This document shows, piece by piece, positions 10,125 to 15,328 of a stretch of DNA of 15,328 nucleotides (positions are counted from its first letter, which is position 1; each line of letters starts with the position of its first letter). The translations under genes were made by a program, and so were the position numbers. A model generated the notes under the pieces. That model saw only the letters and a program-made list of their open reading frames with translations, made no database searches and was not told the DNA's origin. Source of the stretch: Myxococcales bacterium (GTDB lineage Bacteria > Myxococcota > Myxococcia > Myxococcales > Myxococcaceae); contig PMBV01000146.1 in NCBI GenBank assembly GCA_003153055.1, positions 23,898-39,225 of the forward strand, given 5' to 3'.

Positions 10125-10703
10125 ATGAGCACGTGGATCGCCCTGAAACAGGGTCTCGCGGTGATGGATGCCGTCGAACGGACATGGGGTCGAGAGCTTG
10201 GCCTTGAGGCCGCCGAAGTCGTCACCATGCTCCTCCTCTCGGCGCGACCGGGCCGCTCAACCAGTGAGATCGCGCTCTTCACTGGACGGCACCGGCAACA
10301 CGTGGCCCGCTCGATGCGAGGCCTCGCGCGCAGGAACCTCGTGCACCCGACGCGACTGAGCGCCCGAGGTGCCGAAGGCTGGTCCCTCGCACCTGCGGGA
10401 CTCGCCGTCGCACGTCGACTCGAGATGCGTCTGGCTGCCTGGGAAGCTGTCATGGCCCGCTCCGTCGATCTCCCCATGGTCGCCTGGTCACTCCAACGAA
10501 TGGTCGTGTCAGTCGTCAATCGCCCCCGCGCCTCCGGGTGGAGACGCGGGCTCATCACCCCCGACGAGTCACGACTCGACCCAGATTGGGACCGTCACCT
10601 CGAAGGCGCTGTCCTGCCTGCCGCCGAACCCTCTCAGACCGCCAGGCCCGCGGAGGAAGAGAACGGCACCACCGCGGCAGCCTGGCTCGCACCGTGGGAC
10701 TGA
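10125..10703 (+). CDS. MarR-like winged-helix transcriptional regulator
   Basis: A 192-residue putative DNA-binding repressor/activator. Residues about 25-105 follow the MarR winged-helix pattern: a long first helix, RSTSEIALFTGRHRQHVARS (44-63) as helix-turn-helix with recognition helix, MRGLARRNLVHPTRL (64-78) leading into the wing, and SLAPAGLAVARRLEMRL (87-103) in place of the usual LTxxG segment. The C-terminal half is not similar to anything recognised and ends in a low-complexity Ala/Pro/Glu tail. The AGGA before the ATG at 10125 is very close (about one base), so the later in-frame ATG at residue 14 (10164) cannot be excluded. It is the only gene on this strand in the patch; the regulated target and ligand are unknown. 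The neighbouring LysR stub and inverted repeat indicate that the locus has been rearranged. Confidence 0.72.
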   Translation: MSTWIALKQGLAVMDAVERTWGRELGLEAAEVVTMLLLSARPGRSTSEIALFTGRHRQHVARSMRGLARRNLVHPTRLSARGAEGWSLAPAGLAVARRLEMRLAAWEAVMARSVDLPMVAWSLQRMVVSVVNRPRASGWRRGLITPDESRLDPDWDRHLEGAVLPAAEPSQTARPAEEENGTTAAAWLAPWD

Positions 10704-10704
10704 A

Positions 10705-10783
10705 GGGAGCCTCCGAGGGGCAGGGGTCGCCAGCAACAGTACCAATGGTTACATCGGTGCGCTGATGACTCCCTCAGGCTCCC
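10705..10783. repeat. imperfect stem enclosing left inverted repeat copy
   Basis: GGGAGCCT (10705-10712) plus GAGG (10715-10718) is complementary to CCTC (10772-10775) plus AGGCTCCC (10776-10783): 12 base pairs with a CC bulge, closing a loop of about 53 bases that contains the 31-bp repeat. It begins two bases after the MarR-like stop codon, so it might also act as that gene's terminator, although there is no T-run. Confidence 0.45.
10724..10754 (+). repeat. left copy of 31-bp inverted repeat flanking the DUF1152 segment
   Basis: Aligned without gaps to the reverse complement of 12106-12136, 24 of 31 bases match. The conserved blocks are GGGTC, CCAGCAA, ACCAATGGT and CAT. Both copies have GGGTC on the outside and CAT towards the DUF1152 gene, the geometry of terminal inverted repeats. 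ACCAATGGT is itself a near-palindrome (ACCA-N-TGGT), so protein binding is possible. No transposase or clear target-site duplication was seen. Confidence 0.6.
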
Positions 10784-11043
10784 AGGAGGGAGGCGACTCC
10801 CGTGAGCGCGCGGTGCTGGTCGAGGAATGGTGGCGGGTACCCGTCCGACGGGAGGGCCAGAAGGAAGACCATCTGCCGCCACGCGTAGCTTCGCGAACGG
10901 GACGGTCGGCGTGCCCACCTCGGAATGCTGGCCGGCGGCCGATCCTCGCAGTTGGGCGTGTGCTGGTTGGCGATGGTCGTGGGGAGACGCCTCGCTCTCG
11001 TCGCGCACCGAGCGGCGGTCGTGCGTTGGCGCCCCAGCCGCCC
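10774..11043 (-). pseudogene. start-less open frame, probable remnant of an unrecognised protein
   Basis: A minus-strand frame open for 89 codons between stops at 11046-11044 and 10776-10774 reads like real protein rather than GC-skewed shadow: it contains ANQHTPNCEDRPP and YAWRQMVFLLALPSDG, with mixed Trp, Tyr, His, Phe and Cys, unlike the Arg/Pro/Ala-rich antisense frames nearby. There is no usable start codon; the only in-frame ATG lies in the middle of the second segment. It sits inside the inverted-repeat-bounded segment, downstream of DUF1152 and on the same strand. No family is recognised. It could be the end of a truncated gene or chance. Apart from this frame and the repeats, the 369-bp stretch 10704-11072 shows nothing else. 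Confidence 0.35.
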
Positions 11044-11072
11044 TCAAGACGACTATTCGCCTGCCTCGGTCT

Positions 11073-12026
11073 TCAGTGAGGGATCGCACGGCGAGGCCGC
11101 GCGGTCACGCCTTCCCGAAAGGCCTCGATGGCGAGCCCGACCTCAAAGGTGGTCCTGGTGCACTCGAGGAGTGGCAGGTAGAGCGAGCGCCGGGCGATAC
11201 CGGGCAGGTCAAAGGTGAAGTAGAGCCCCATGAGCGGGCTAATGAAGAGTTCGTTCGAGCTGGTTCGCTCGGTGAATTGAACGTCGCCGAACTCGCCACG
11301 CACCGCCGCGCTGATGGAGCCGTTGACGATGCTCGCGCGCCTTGGCGTGCAGGCCTGGGCGTGAGCCACTGCGTCGAGGAAAGCCGCTCCTTCGGTCGAG
11401 GTACGGGGAATCGAGAACGCACCGAGGTAGGCGCCGTCTCGCTCGAGCGTGGCCACGTTCTCAAGGAAGTGGGCGTGGCACACGCCGTGGTACGCGTCGA
11501 CGCCGAAGCCAATGCAGGCGACAAGCCGGGTGGGAACATCGAGCTTGTCGACGGCGGCGAGGCTGGTCATGTCCTCCTCGGGTGTGCCGAGGCCAGCTTC
11601 GTCACCGAACATGAGGATGTCCGTTCCTCCGTCGACCAAGACGATGGCGTCGAGCTCGAGCCGCTCACACAGCGACGCGTAGGCGGCGCGCATCGGCTGC
11701 ACACCGACCTTCTCGAAGGCAAAAACCGTGGAGGGAAGTCGTCTCGACTCGAGCCAGCGCGAGAGGGTTCGCTCGGGGAAGTAGCGGTCCTCTCCGCGGG
11801 TCTCGGGCGTGACGGCCGCGAGGTGCGGCGCGAGCCACTCCGCCGAGGTCCCTCCGAGTGAGGTGAAGGTCAGATTCGCGAAGAAGACGGCCTTCCCTGC
11901 GTCCATCAAGGCCAGGGCCAAAGGGAGGCCGGCATAGACGTCAAAACCGCCGCCGGCTCCGGCGATAAGGACCTTTCGAGATGCTTGAAGGCGCCGGAAG
12001 AACTCGGGCTCGCGGAGAGACGGCAT
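11073..12026 (-). CDS. DUF1152 family protein of unknown function
   Basis: A 317-residue protein that I recognise as DUF1152 from its motifs: IAGAGGGFDVYAGLPLALAL (21-40, a glycine-rich Rossmann-like opening), VDGGTDILMFGDEAGLGTP (131-149, acidic cluster), GFGVDAYHGVCHAHFLEN (173-190, with His180, His184 and His186) and YFTFDLPG near 269-276. The glycine loop plus Asp and His clusters suggest nucleotide or metal binding, but the family has no established reaction and none is claimed. The frame extends upstream to 12260, yet similarity begins at the ATG at 12026 and the extension is low-complexity; the Shine-Dalgarno sequence there is weak (CAGG). It is bracketed by the inverted repeats at 10724 and 12106, the latter 80 bp upstream of the start, so that copy could also be its operator. 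No obvious partner gene adjoins. Confidence 0.85.
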   Translation of the reverse strand: MPSLREPEFFRRLQASRKVLIAGAGGGFDVYAGLPLALALMDAGKAVFFANLTFTSLGGTSAEWLAPHLAAVTPETRGEDRYFPERTLSRWLESRRLPSTVFAFEKVGVQPMRAAYASLCERLELDAIVLVDGGTDILMFGDEAGLGTPEEDMTSLAAVDKLDVPTRLVACIGFGVDAYHGVCHAHFLENVATLERDGAYLGAFSIPRTSTEGAAFLDAVAHAQACTPRRASIVNGSISAAVRGEFGDVQFTERTSSNELFISPLMGLYFTFDLPGIARRSLYLPLLECTRTTFEVGLAIEAFREGVTARPRRAIPH

Positions 12027-12105
12027 GGACCTGTGAGACCCTACACGACAGCAAAGCGGCTGAGGAGGATCGGCGCAGTCCGGCCACGGTGACGCCCGGC
12101 CGCGA

Positions 12106-12136
12106 ATGGTACCATTGGTGACATTGCTGGAGACCC
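12106..12136 (-). repeat. right copy of 31-bp inverted repeat flanking the DUF1152 segment
   Basis: Reverse-complement partner of 10724-10754 (24 of 31 identical, no gap). It sits 80 bp upstream of the DUF1152 start and is itself enclosed by a 6-bp complementary pair, GTCCGG (12078-12083) with CCGGAC (12144-12149), closing about 60 bases; this parallels the stem around the left copy. The rest of 12027-12319 holds only the candidate promoter of the next gene. Confidence 0.6.
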
Positions 12137-12285
12137 TCGCCCACCGGACGGGGGCCCACACGTGAATGCACTCCACCGACGGGCCGAGGGGCTGGTGATG
12201 CTCGCCCGCAGCCCCGGGCCTCCAGCTCGCCGCGCCCGCCTCGAGCCCATCTGCCCTCACTCCCGGGCCCAGCCTCCCTCATCGC

Positions 12286-12313
12286 TTGCACGCTCAAATG
12301 ACGCGACTACGCT
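12286..12313 (+). promoter_or_regulatory. candidate promoter of the acyl-CoA dehydrogenase gene, probably leaderless
   Basis: TTGCAC (12286-12291), 16-bp spacer and TACGCT (12308-12313). The -10 box ends 6 bp before the ATG at 12320, where transcription would be expected to begin, and there is no Shine-Dalgarno sequence in the preceding bases. A leaderless transcript is therefore likely if this promoter is used. Confidence 0.4.
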
Positions 12314-12319
12314 CCCTCG

Positions 12320-13522
12320 ATGGACTTCGCCGTCTCCGACAAGGTCAAAGCACTCCGAAGCACGCTCCGTGAGTTCATGAAGCGGGAGGTCCTTCCGCTC
12401 GAGCCCCGACTCCTCCGGGGTGAGAGCTGGACCACCTTCGGCCCAGCCCTCGAGGAGAAGCGGCGCCTCGCGCGAGAGACCGGGCTGTGGCTCGGATTCT
12501 TGCCAGAAGCGCACGGCGGCGCCGGCCTCTCGCTCACCGAGTTCGCCCACATGAGCGAGGAGCTCGGCAAGAGCCCCCTGGGCCACTACATCTTCAACTG
12601 CCAGGCCCCCGACGTCGGCAACATGGAGATCCTCATCGAGTTCGGGACTCCCGAGCAACAGGAGCGCTGGCTCCACCCGCTCACCCAGGGGAAGATTCGC
12701 AGCTGCTTCACCATGACCGAGCCCGAGTTCGCTGGCTCGAACCCGGTGTGGATGGGCACCACCGCCCGCCGCGAGGGCGACGAGTGGGTGATTCGCGGCC
12801 ACAAGTGGTTCTCGTCTTCCGCCGACGGCGCCGCGGTGGCCATCTGCATGGCCGTGACCGAGGGAGACGGCACGGACATCCACCGACGCGCCAGCATGAT
12901 CCTCGTGCCCACCGACACCCCCGGCTACGAGCTGGTGCGCAACGTGCCCGTCTGGGGCCACGCTGGCTCCGGCTACTTCTCGCACGGCGAGGTGATGTAC
13001 CACGGCGCGCGAGTCCCCCTCGCCAACACCCTCGGCCCCGCGGGCGCCGGCTTCGTCATCGCCCAGCACCGCCTCGGCCCCGGCCGAATCCACCACTGCA
13101 TGCGGTGGATCGGCATCTGCGAGCGAGCCCTCGACATTCTCTGTCGCCACGCCGTCACCCGCGAGCTGAGCCCCGGCGTTCCACTCGGGAGCAAGCAGAT
13201 GGTTCAGCAGTGGATCGCCGAGAGCCGGGCGGAGATCAACGGCGCGCGGCTGATGGTGCTCCAAGCCGCCTGGCGCATCGAGCAAGAAGGCGCCTCCGCG
13301 GCCCGTGAGGAGATCAGCCTCATCAAGTTCACCGTCGCGCGAACCATGCAGCGAGTGCTCGACCGGGCGATCCAAGCGCTCGGCGCGCTGGGCACTACAG
13401 ACGAGACGCCCCTGGCCTTCTGGTTCGCCCATGAGCGGCCGGCTCGCATTTACGACGGGGCCGACGAGGTCCACATCGAGAGCGTCGCCAAGCGAATCTT
13501 GCGCAGCTACGGAATGAAGTAG
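12320..13522 (+). CDS. acyl-CoA dehydrogenase, ACAD10/ACAD11 (LvaC-like) type
   Basis: A 400-residue FAD enzyme of normal family length. N-terminal helical domain, then CFTMTEPEFAGSNP (about 134-147), the flavin/substrate segment of acyl-CoA dehydrogenases, HKWFSSSADGA in the beta domain, and the C-terminal four-helix domain with GPGRIHHCMRWIG and QALGALGTTDETPLA. The catalytic-base position near the end reads Tyr378-Asp379-Gly380-Ala-Asp-Glu-Val-His: Asp replaces the usual Glu of the YEG motif, as I recall for the DGPDEVH signature of ACAD10/11-like proteins. In those proteins and in bacterial LvaC the enzyme acts with an APH-fold kinase on 4-hydroxyacyl-CoA. The kinase homologue is encoded tail to tail 9 bp away, supporting this reading; a plain alpha,beta-dehydrogenation is the alternative. 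No ribosome-binding site precedes the ATG. Confidence 0.93.
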   Translation: MDFAVSDKVKALRSTLREFMKREVLPLEPRLLRGESWTTFGPALEEKRRLARETGLWLGFLPEAHGGAGLSLTEFAHMSEELGKSPLGHYIFNCQAPDVGNMEILIEFGTPEQQERWLHPLTQGKIRSCFTMTEPEFAGSNPVWMGTTARREGDEWVIRGHKWFSSSADGAAVAICMAVTEGDGTDIHRRASMILVPTDTPGYELVRNVPVWGHAGSGYFSHGEVMYHGARVPLANTLGPAGAGFVIAQHRLGPGRIHHCMRWIGICERALDILCRHAVTRELSPGVPLGSKQMVQQWIAESRAEINGARLMVLQAAWRIEQEGASAAREEISLIKFTVARTMQRVLDRAIQALGALGTTDETPLAFWFAHERPARIYDGADEVHIESVAKRILRSYGMK

Positions 13523-13536
13523 GCCCGGCGCCTACT
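13518..13536. terminator. bidirectional hairpin containing both convergent stop codons
   Basis: AGTAGGC (13518-13524), loop CCGGC, GCCTACT (13530-13536): a perfect 7-bp stem. The left arm contains the TAG stop of the dehydrogenase gene (13520-13522), the right arm the TAG stop of the kinase gene (13534-13532 on the minus strand). No T-run follows on either side, so termination strength is uncertain. Confidence 0.5.
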
Positions 13537-14632
13537 GACCCATGGCCACATCGAGCCCGCGCCCCGCGAACAGCTTCCAGCTCTCTCCGAACCGGTGGGC
13601 GTAGGCCGAGCTGGCGTTGCCCTTCAGCGATCGCGCGTAGACCCCCTGCTGGATCGCCGCCATGCGGAACAGGCTGAAGGCCGCGAAGAAGCGGAACTGC
13701 CCGTGAGGGTCGCGCCCCGTCGCCGCCGCGTACCGTTCGACCAGCTCGCGCTCGGGAGGAATGCCCAGGGCCTCGAGGTCCAACCCCGAGAGTCCAAGCG
13801 TCGTCGCGTCACCTGGCGGCAGGTGGTAGCCCATGCAGCAATAGGCGAGATCGCTCAGCGGGTGCCCGATGGTCGAGAGCTCCCAATCGAGGATCGCCAC
13901 CACCTCGGGCCGACGCGCATCGTAGATGAGGTTGCCCAAGCGGAAGTCACCGTGCACCACCGTGGCCTGGCCGTCGTCGGGTGGCGTGTGCGCCGAGAGC
14001 CACGAACGCAGCGACTCCATCGGCGCGAAGTCTTCCGTGCGACTGGCGTCGTACTGTTTGCTCCACCGGGCGATCTGCCGCGCCGCGTACTGCTCGGGTT
14101 TGCCGTAGTCGCCCAGCCCCCCTGCCCGCCAGTCGAAGAGGTGGAGCCGGGCCAGCGCGTCGATCTGCCCCAGGTACACGGCCCGCCGATCCACCGGGGA
14201 GAGCGCCGGCAACAGAGGGTCGACGAAGACGCGACCTGGCACATAGTCCATCACGTAGAACGGGGTGCCGATGAGCCCCGCGTCGGCGTTGAAGTGACGC
14301 ACCGGCGGCACCGGCACGCCCGAGCCGCCCAGCGCCGCCAACACCCGGTACTCGCGATCGACCGCGTGCGCCGAGGGCAGGAGCTGCCCAGGAGGCTTCT
14401 TTCGCAGCACGTACTCGCCGCTCGCCGTGCGCAGGTGAAAGGTGGGGTTCGACTGGCCATCGGCGAACTGCCTCACGACCATCGGGCCACGGAAGCCCGG
14501 GAGCTGCTCCGTCAGGTAGCGCTCGAGCGCCGAAGCGTCGAACGCATGCCGGGCCACGACCTCGACGGTGCCCGGAGCGATGTCGGCGCCGTCGCTCACG
14601 CCACCTCCACGGTCGTCAACCTCAGCATCCAT
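13532..14632 (-). CDS. APH-fold kinase, ACAD10/11 N-terminal-domain-like (LvaA-like, acyl-CoA linked)
   Basis: A 366-residue protein of the aminoglycoside phosphotransferase (APH) superfamily, closest in motifs to the kinase half of ACAD10/ACAD11. Visible are [12 protein letters not shown] (56-67) as nucleotide loop, [21 protein letters not shown] (from 74, lysine site at 78/79), [16 protein letters not shown], the catalytic loop HGDFRLGN (227-234; His227, Asp229, Asn234) and the metal-binding [18 protein letters not shown] (Asp249). Family members of this branch phosphorylate the 4-hydroxyl of hydroxyacyl-CoA; antibiotic resistance is unlikely. It should partner the facing acyl-CoA dehydrogenase. 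The frame extends to an ATG at 14686, but the ATG at 14632 has GAGGAGG at 5-nt spacing and a promoter-like pair lies inside the extension, so 14632 is preferred. It diverges from the carboxylase gene. Confidence 0.93.
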   Translation of the reverse strand: MDAEVDDRGGGVSDGADIAPGTVEVVARHAFDASALERYLTEQLPGFRGPMVVRQFADGQSNPTFHLRTASGEYVLRKKPPGQLLPSAHAVDREYRVLAALGGSGVPVPPVRHFNADAGLIGTPFYVMDYVPGRVFVDPLLPALSPVDRRAVYLGQIDALARLHLFDWRAGGLGDYGKPEQYAARQIARWSKQYDASRTEDFAPMESLRSWLSAHTPPDDGQATVVHGDFRLGNLIYDARRPEVVAILDWELSTIGHPLSDLAYCCMGYHLPPGDATTLGLSGLDLEALGIPPERELVERYAAATGRDPHGQFRFFAAFSLFRMAAIQQGVYARSLKGNASSAYAHRFGESWKLFAGRGLDVAMGQ

Positions 14633-14637
14633 GAGCG

Positions 14638-14644
14638 CCTCCTC
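14638..14644 (-). promoter_or_regulatory. strong ribosome binding site fixing the kinase start
   Basis: Minus-strand GAGGAGG followed by 5 nt and the ATG at 14632. It is the best Shine-Dalgarno match among the genes here and is the reason for choosing this start over the upstream in-frame ATG at 14686. Confidence 0.75.
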
Positions 14645-14652
14645 GCGGGCGG

Positions 14653-14681
14653 AGCGTAGGGGTGAGATCCGCGGCACGCAA
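14653..14681 (-). promoter_or_regulatory. candidate promoter of the APH-like kinase gene
   Basis: Minus-strand TTGCGT (14681-14676), 17-bp spacer, TACGCT (14658-14653). The -10 hexamer is identical to that proposed for the dehydrogenase gene, and the -35 shares TTGC. Expected transcription start is about 14646, giving a short leader that holds the GAGGAGG site. Confidence 0.4.
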
Positions 14682-14765
14682 GGCACCAGGAGGCACGGAC
14701 CGCCGGGCCTCCACCGTTTTCCTTCGTGCGGCCCTGACCCGCGGCGCTATGACTTGCGCCACCCC

Positions 14766-15328
14766 ATGGGAATCCTCTCCTCCGAGCTGAACACCCGCGG
14801 CGACGCCTTCGCGTCCAACGCGGCGGCCATGCAGCGCCTGGTGGCCGATCTCAAGGCGAAGGTCGCCCGCGTGTCCGAAGGGGGCGGCGACGAGGCACGC
14901 CGGCGGCACGTGGCGCGAGGCAAGCTGCTCCCCCGCGAGCGAGTCGACGCGCTCCTCGACCCTGGCACGCCCTTCCTCGAGCTCAGCCAGCTCGCCGCCC
15001 ACGGCCTGTACAACGACGGCGCCCCGGCAGCCGGCATCATCACCGGCATCGGCCGGGTGTCGGGCCGTGAGTGCGTCATCGTCTGCAACGACGCCACCGT
15101 GAAGGGCGGCACCTACTACCCCGTGACGGTGAAGAAGCACCTCAGGGCGCAGGAAATCGCCCAGGAAAACCGGCTCCCCTGCCTGTACCTGGTCGACTCG
15201 GGAGGCGCCCACCTGCCCAGCCAGGACGAGGTCTTCCCAGACAAGGAGCACTTCGGCCGCATCTTCTTCAACCAAGCCAACCTCTCGGCCCAGGGCATTC
15301 CGCAGATCGCCGTGGTGATGGGCTCGTG
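14766..15328 (+). CDS. liuB: 3-methylcrotonyl-CoA carboxylase beta (carboxyltransferase) subunit, C-terminus cut by window edge
   Basis: First 187 residues of the carboxyltransferase subunit that moves a carboxyl group from biotin to 3-methylcrotonyl-CoA in leucine degradation. The visible part has the crotonase-type N-domain: [20 protein letters not shown] (from about 61), [33 protein letters not shown] (from 118), [35 protein letters not shown] and [11 protein letters not shown] up to the edge. The [20 protein letters not shown] and [15 protein letters not shown] segments separate it from propionyl- and acetyl-CoA carboxylase beta subunits; a geranyl-CoA carboxylase (AtuC) is a minor alternative. 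The ATG at 14766 begins the family-typical N-terminus; no clear Shine-Dalgarno sequence precedes it. A TATGAC 12 nt before the ATG could be a -10 box, but its -35 is poor. It diverges from the kinase gene over 133 bp. Confidence 0.94.
   Translation, partial: MGILSSELNTRGDAFASNAAAMQRLVADLKAKVARVSEGGGDEARRRHVARGKLLPRERVDALLDPGTPFLELSQLAAHGLYNDGAPAAGIITGIGRVSGRECVIVCNDATVKGGTYYPVTVKKHLRAQEIAQENRLPCLYLVDSGGAHLPSQDEVFPDKEHFGRIFFNQANLSAQGIPQIAVVMGS

Noticed and set aside
9575..10558. 327-codon minus-strand frame across the LysR stub and MarR-like gene
   Set aside because: Runs in the wrong frame through the LysR remnant and antisense to the MarR-like gene; Arg/Pro-rich with no motif.
10827..11861. 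344-codon plus-strand frame
   Set aside because: Antisense to DUF1152 for most of its length; the first part shows no domain.
10724..12136. Classical insertion sequence
   Set aside because: No transposase or integrase gene and no target-site duplication visible at the repeat edges.
12027..12260. N-terminal extension of the DUF1152 gene
   Set aside because: The extra 78 residues are Arg/Pro/Gly-rich, cross the inverted repeat, and family similarity begins at the ATG at 12026.
12257..13474. 405-codon minus-strand frame
   Set aside because: Antisense to the acyl-CoA dehydrogenase.
13532..14632. Aminoglycoside resistance phosphotransferase
   Set aside because: Motifs match the acyl-CoA-linked ACAD10/11 branch of the APH superfamily and the neighbours are acyl-CoA enzymes.
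13595..14659. 354-codon plus-strand frame
   Set aside because: Antisense to the APH-like kinase, which carries the catalytic motifs.
14633..14686. Upstream start for the kinase gene
   Set aside because: The extension contains the GAGGAGG ribosome binding site and promoter-like hexamers, and adds no conserved sequence.
14622..15275. 217-codon minus-strand frame
   Set aside because: Antisense to the carboxylase beta subunit.

Overview
The window is GC-rich (about 65-72% in most genes by hand-counted lines) and densely coding, with many long non-functional antisense frames. The gene repertoire (orphan membrane-bound hybrid histidine kinase, lipoprotein M1 aminopeptidase, leucine/acyl-CoA catabolism, tripartite NAD-linked formate dehydrogenase) fits a Myxococcota-like deltaproteobacterial chromosome. 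This is an inference from content, not a marker-gene assignment.

Layout. (1) 1-2867, minus strand: operon fdsG-fdsB-fdsA for a soluble NAD-dependent molybdenum formate dehydrogenase, with overlapping start/stop codons; fdsA runs off the left edge. (2) 3019-4920, minus: a solitary OLD-like protein (ABC-type ATPase plus TOPRIM-type nuclease motifs), clearly poorer in GC than its neighbours and so probably acquired; a defence candidate. (3) 5045-7786, minus: a large M1 zinc aminopeptidase with a lipoprotein signal. (4) 7860-9578, minus: an orphan hybrid sensor kinase. (5) 9579-12319: a disturbed patch with the C-terminal stub of a LysR regulator, a MarR-like winged-helix regulator on the plus strand, a start-less ORF remnant, and a DUF1152 gene. 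The remnant and the DUF1152 gene are bracketed by a 31-bp imperfect inverted repeat (24/31 identical). (6) 12320-15328: an acyl-CoA dehydrogenase (plus) facing an aminoglycoside-phosphotransferase-like kinase (minus), then the start of the 3-methylcrotonyl-CoA carboxylase beta subunit (plus).

How the genes fit together. The three Fds subunits form one enzyme that oxidises formate to CO2 and passes electrons through Fe-S clusters and FMN to NAD+. The dehydrogenase and kinase at the right resemble the two halves of ACAD10/ACAD11 and the bacterial LvaC/LvaA pair, which phosphorylate a 4-hydroxyacyl-CoA and then eliminate phosphate. Next to a leucine-degradation carboxylase gene they suggest an acyl-CoA catabolic island. 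They are transcribed towards each other, have similar promoter-like sequences, and end 9 bp apart in a hairpin that contains both stop codons.

No tRNA, rRNA, CRISPR array or intact insertion sequence was seen. The most unusual items are the inverted-repeat-bounded DUF1152 segment, the low-GC OLD-like gene, and the convergent kinase/dehydrogenase pair.
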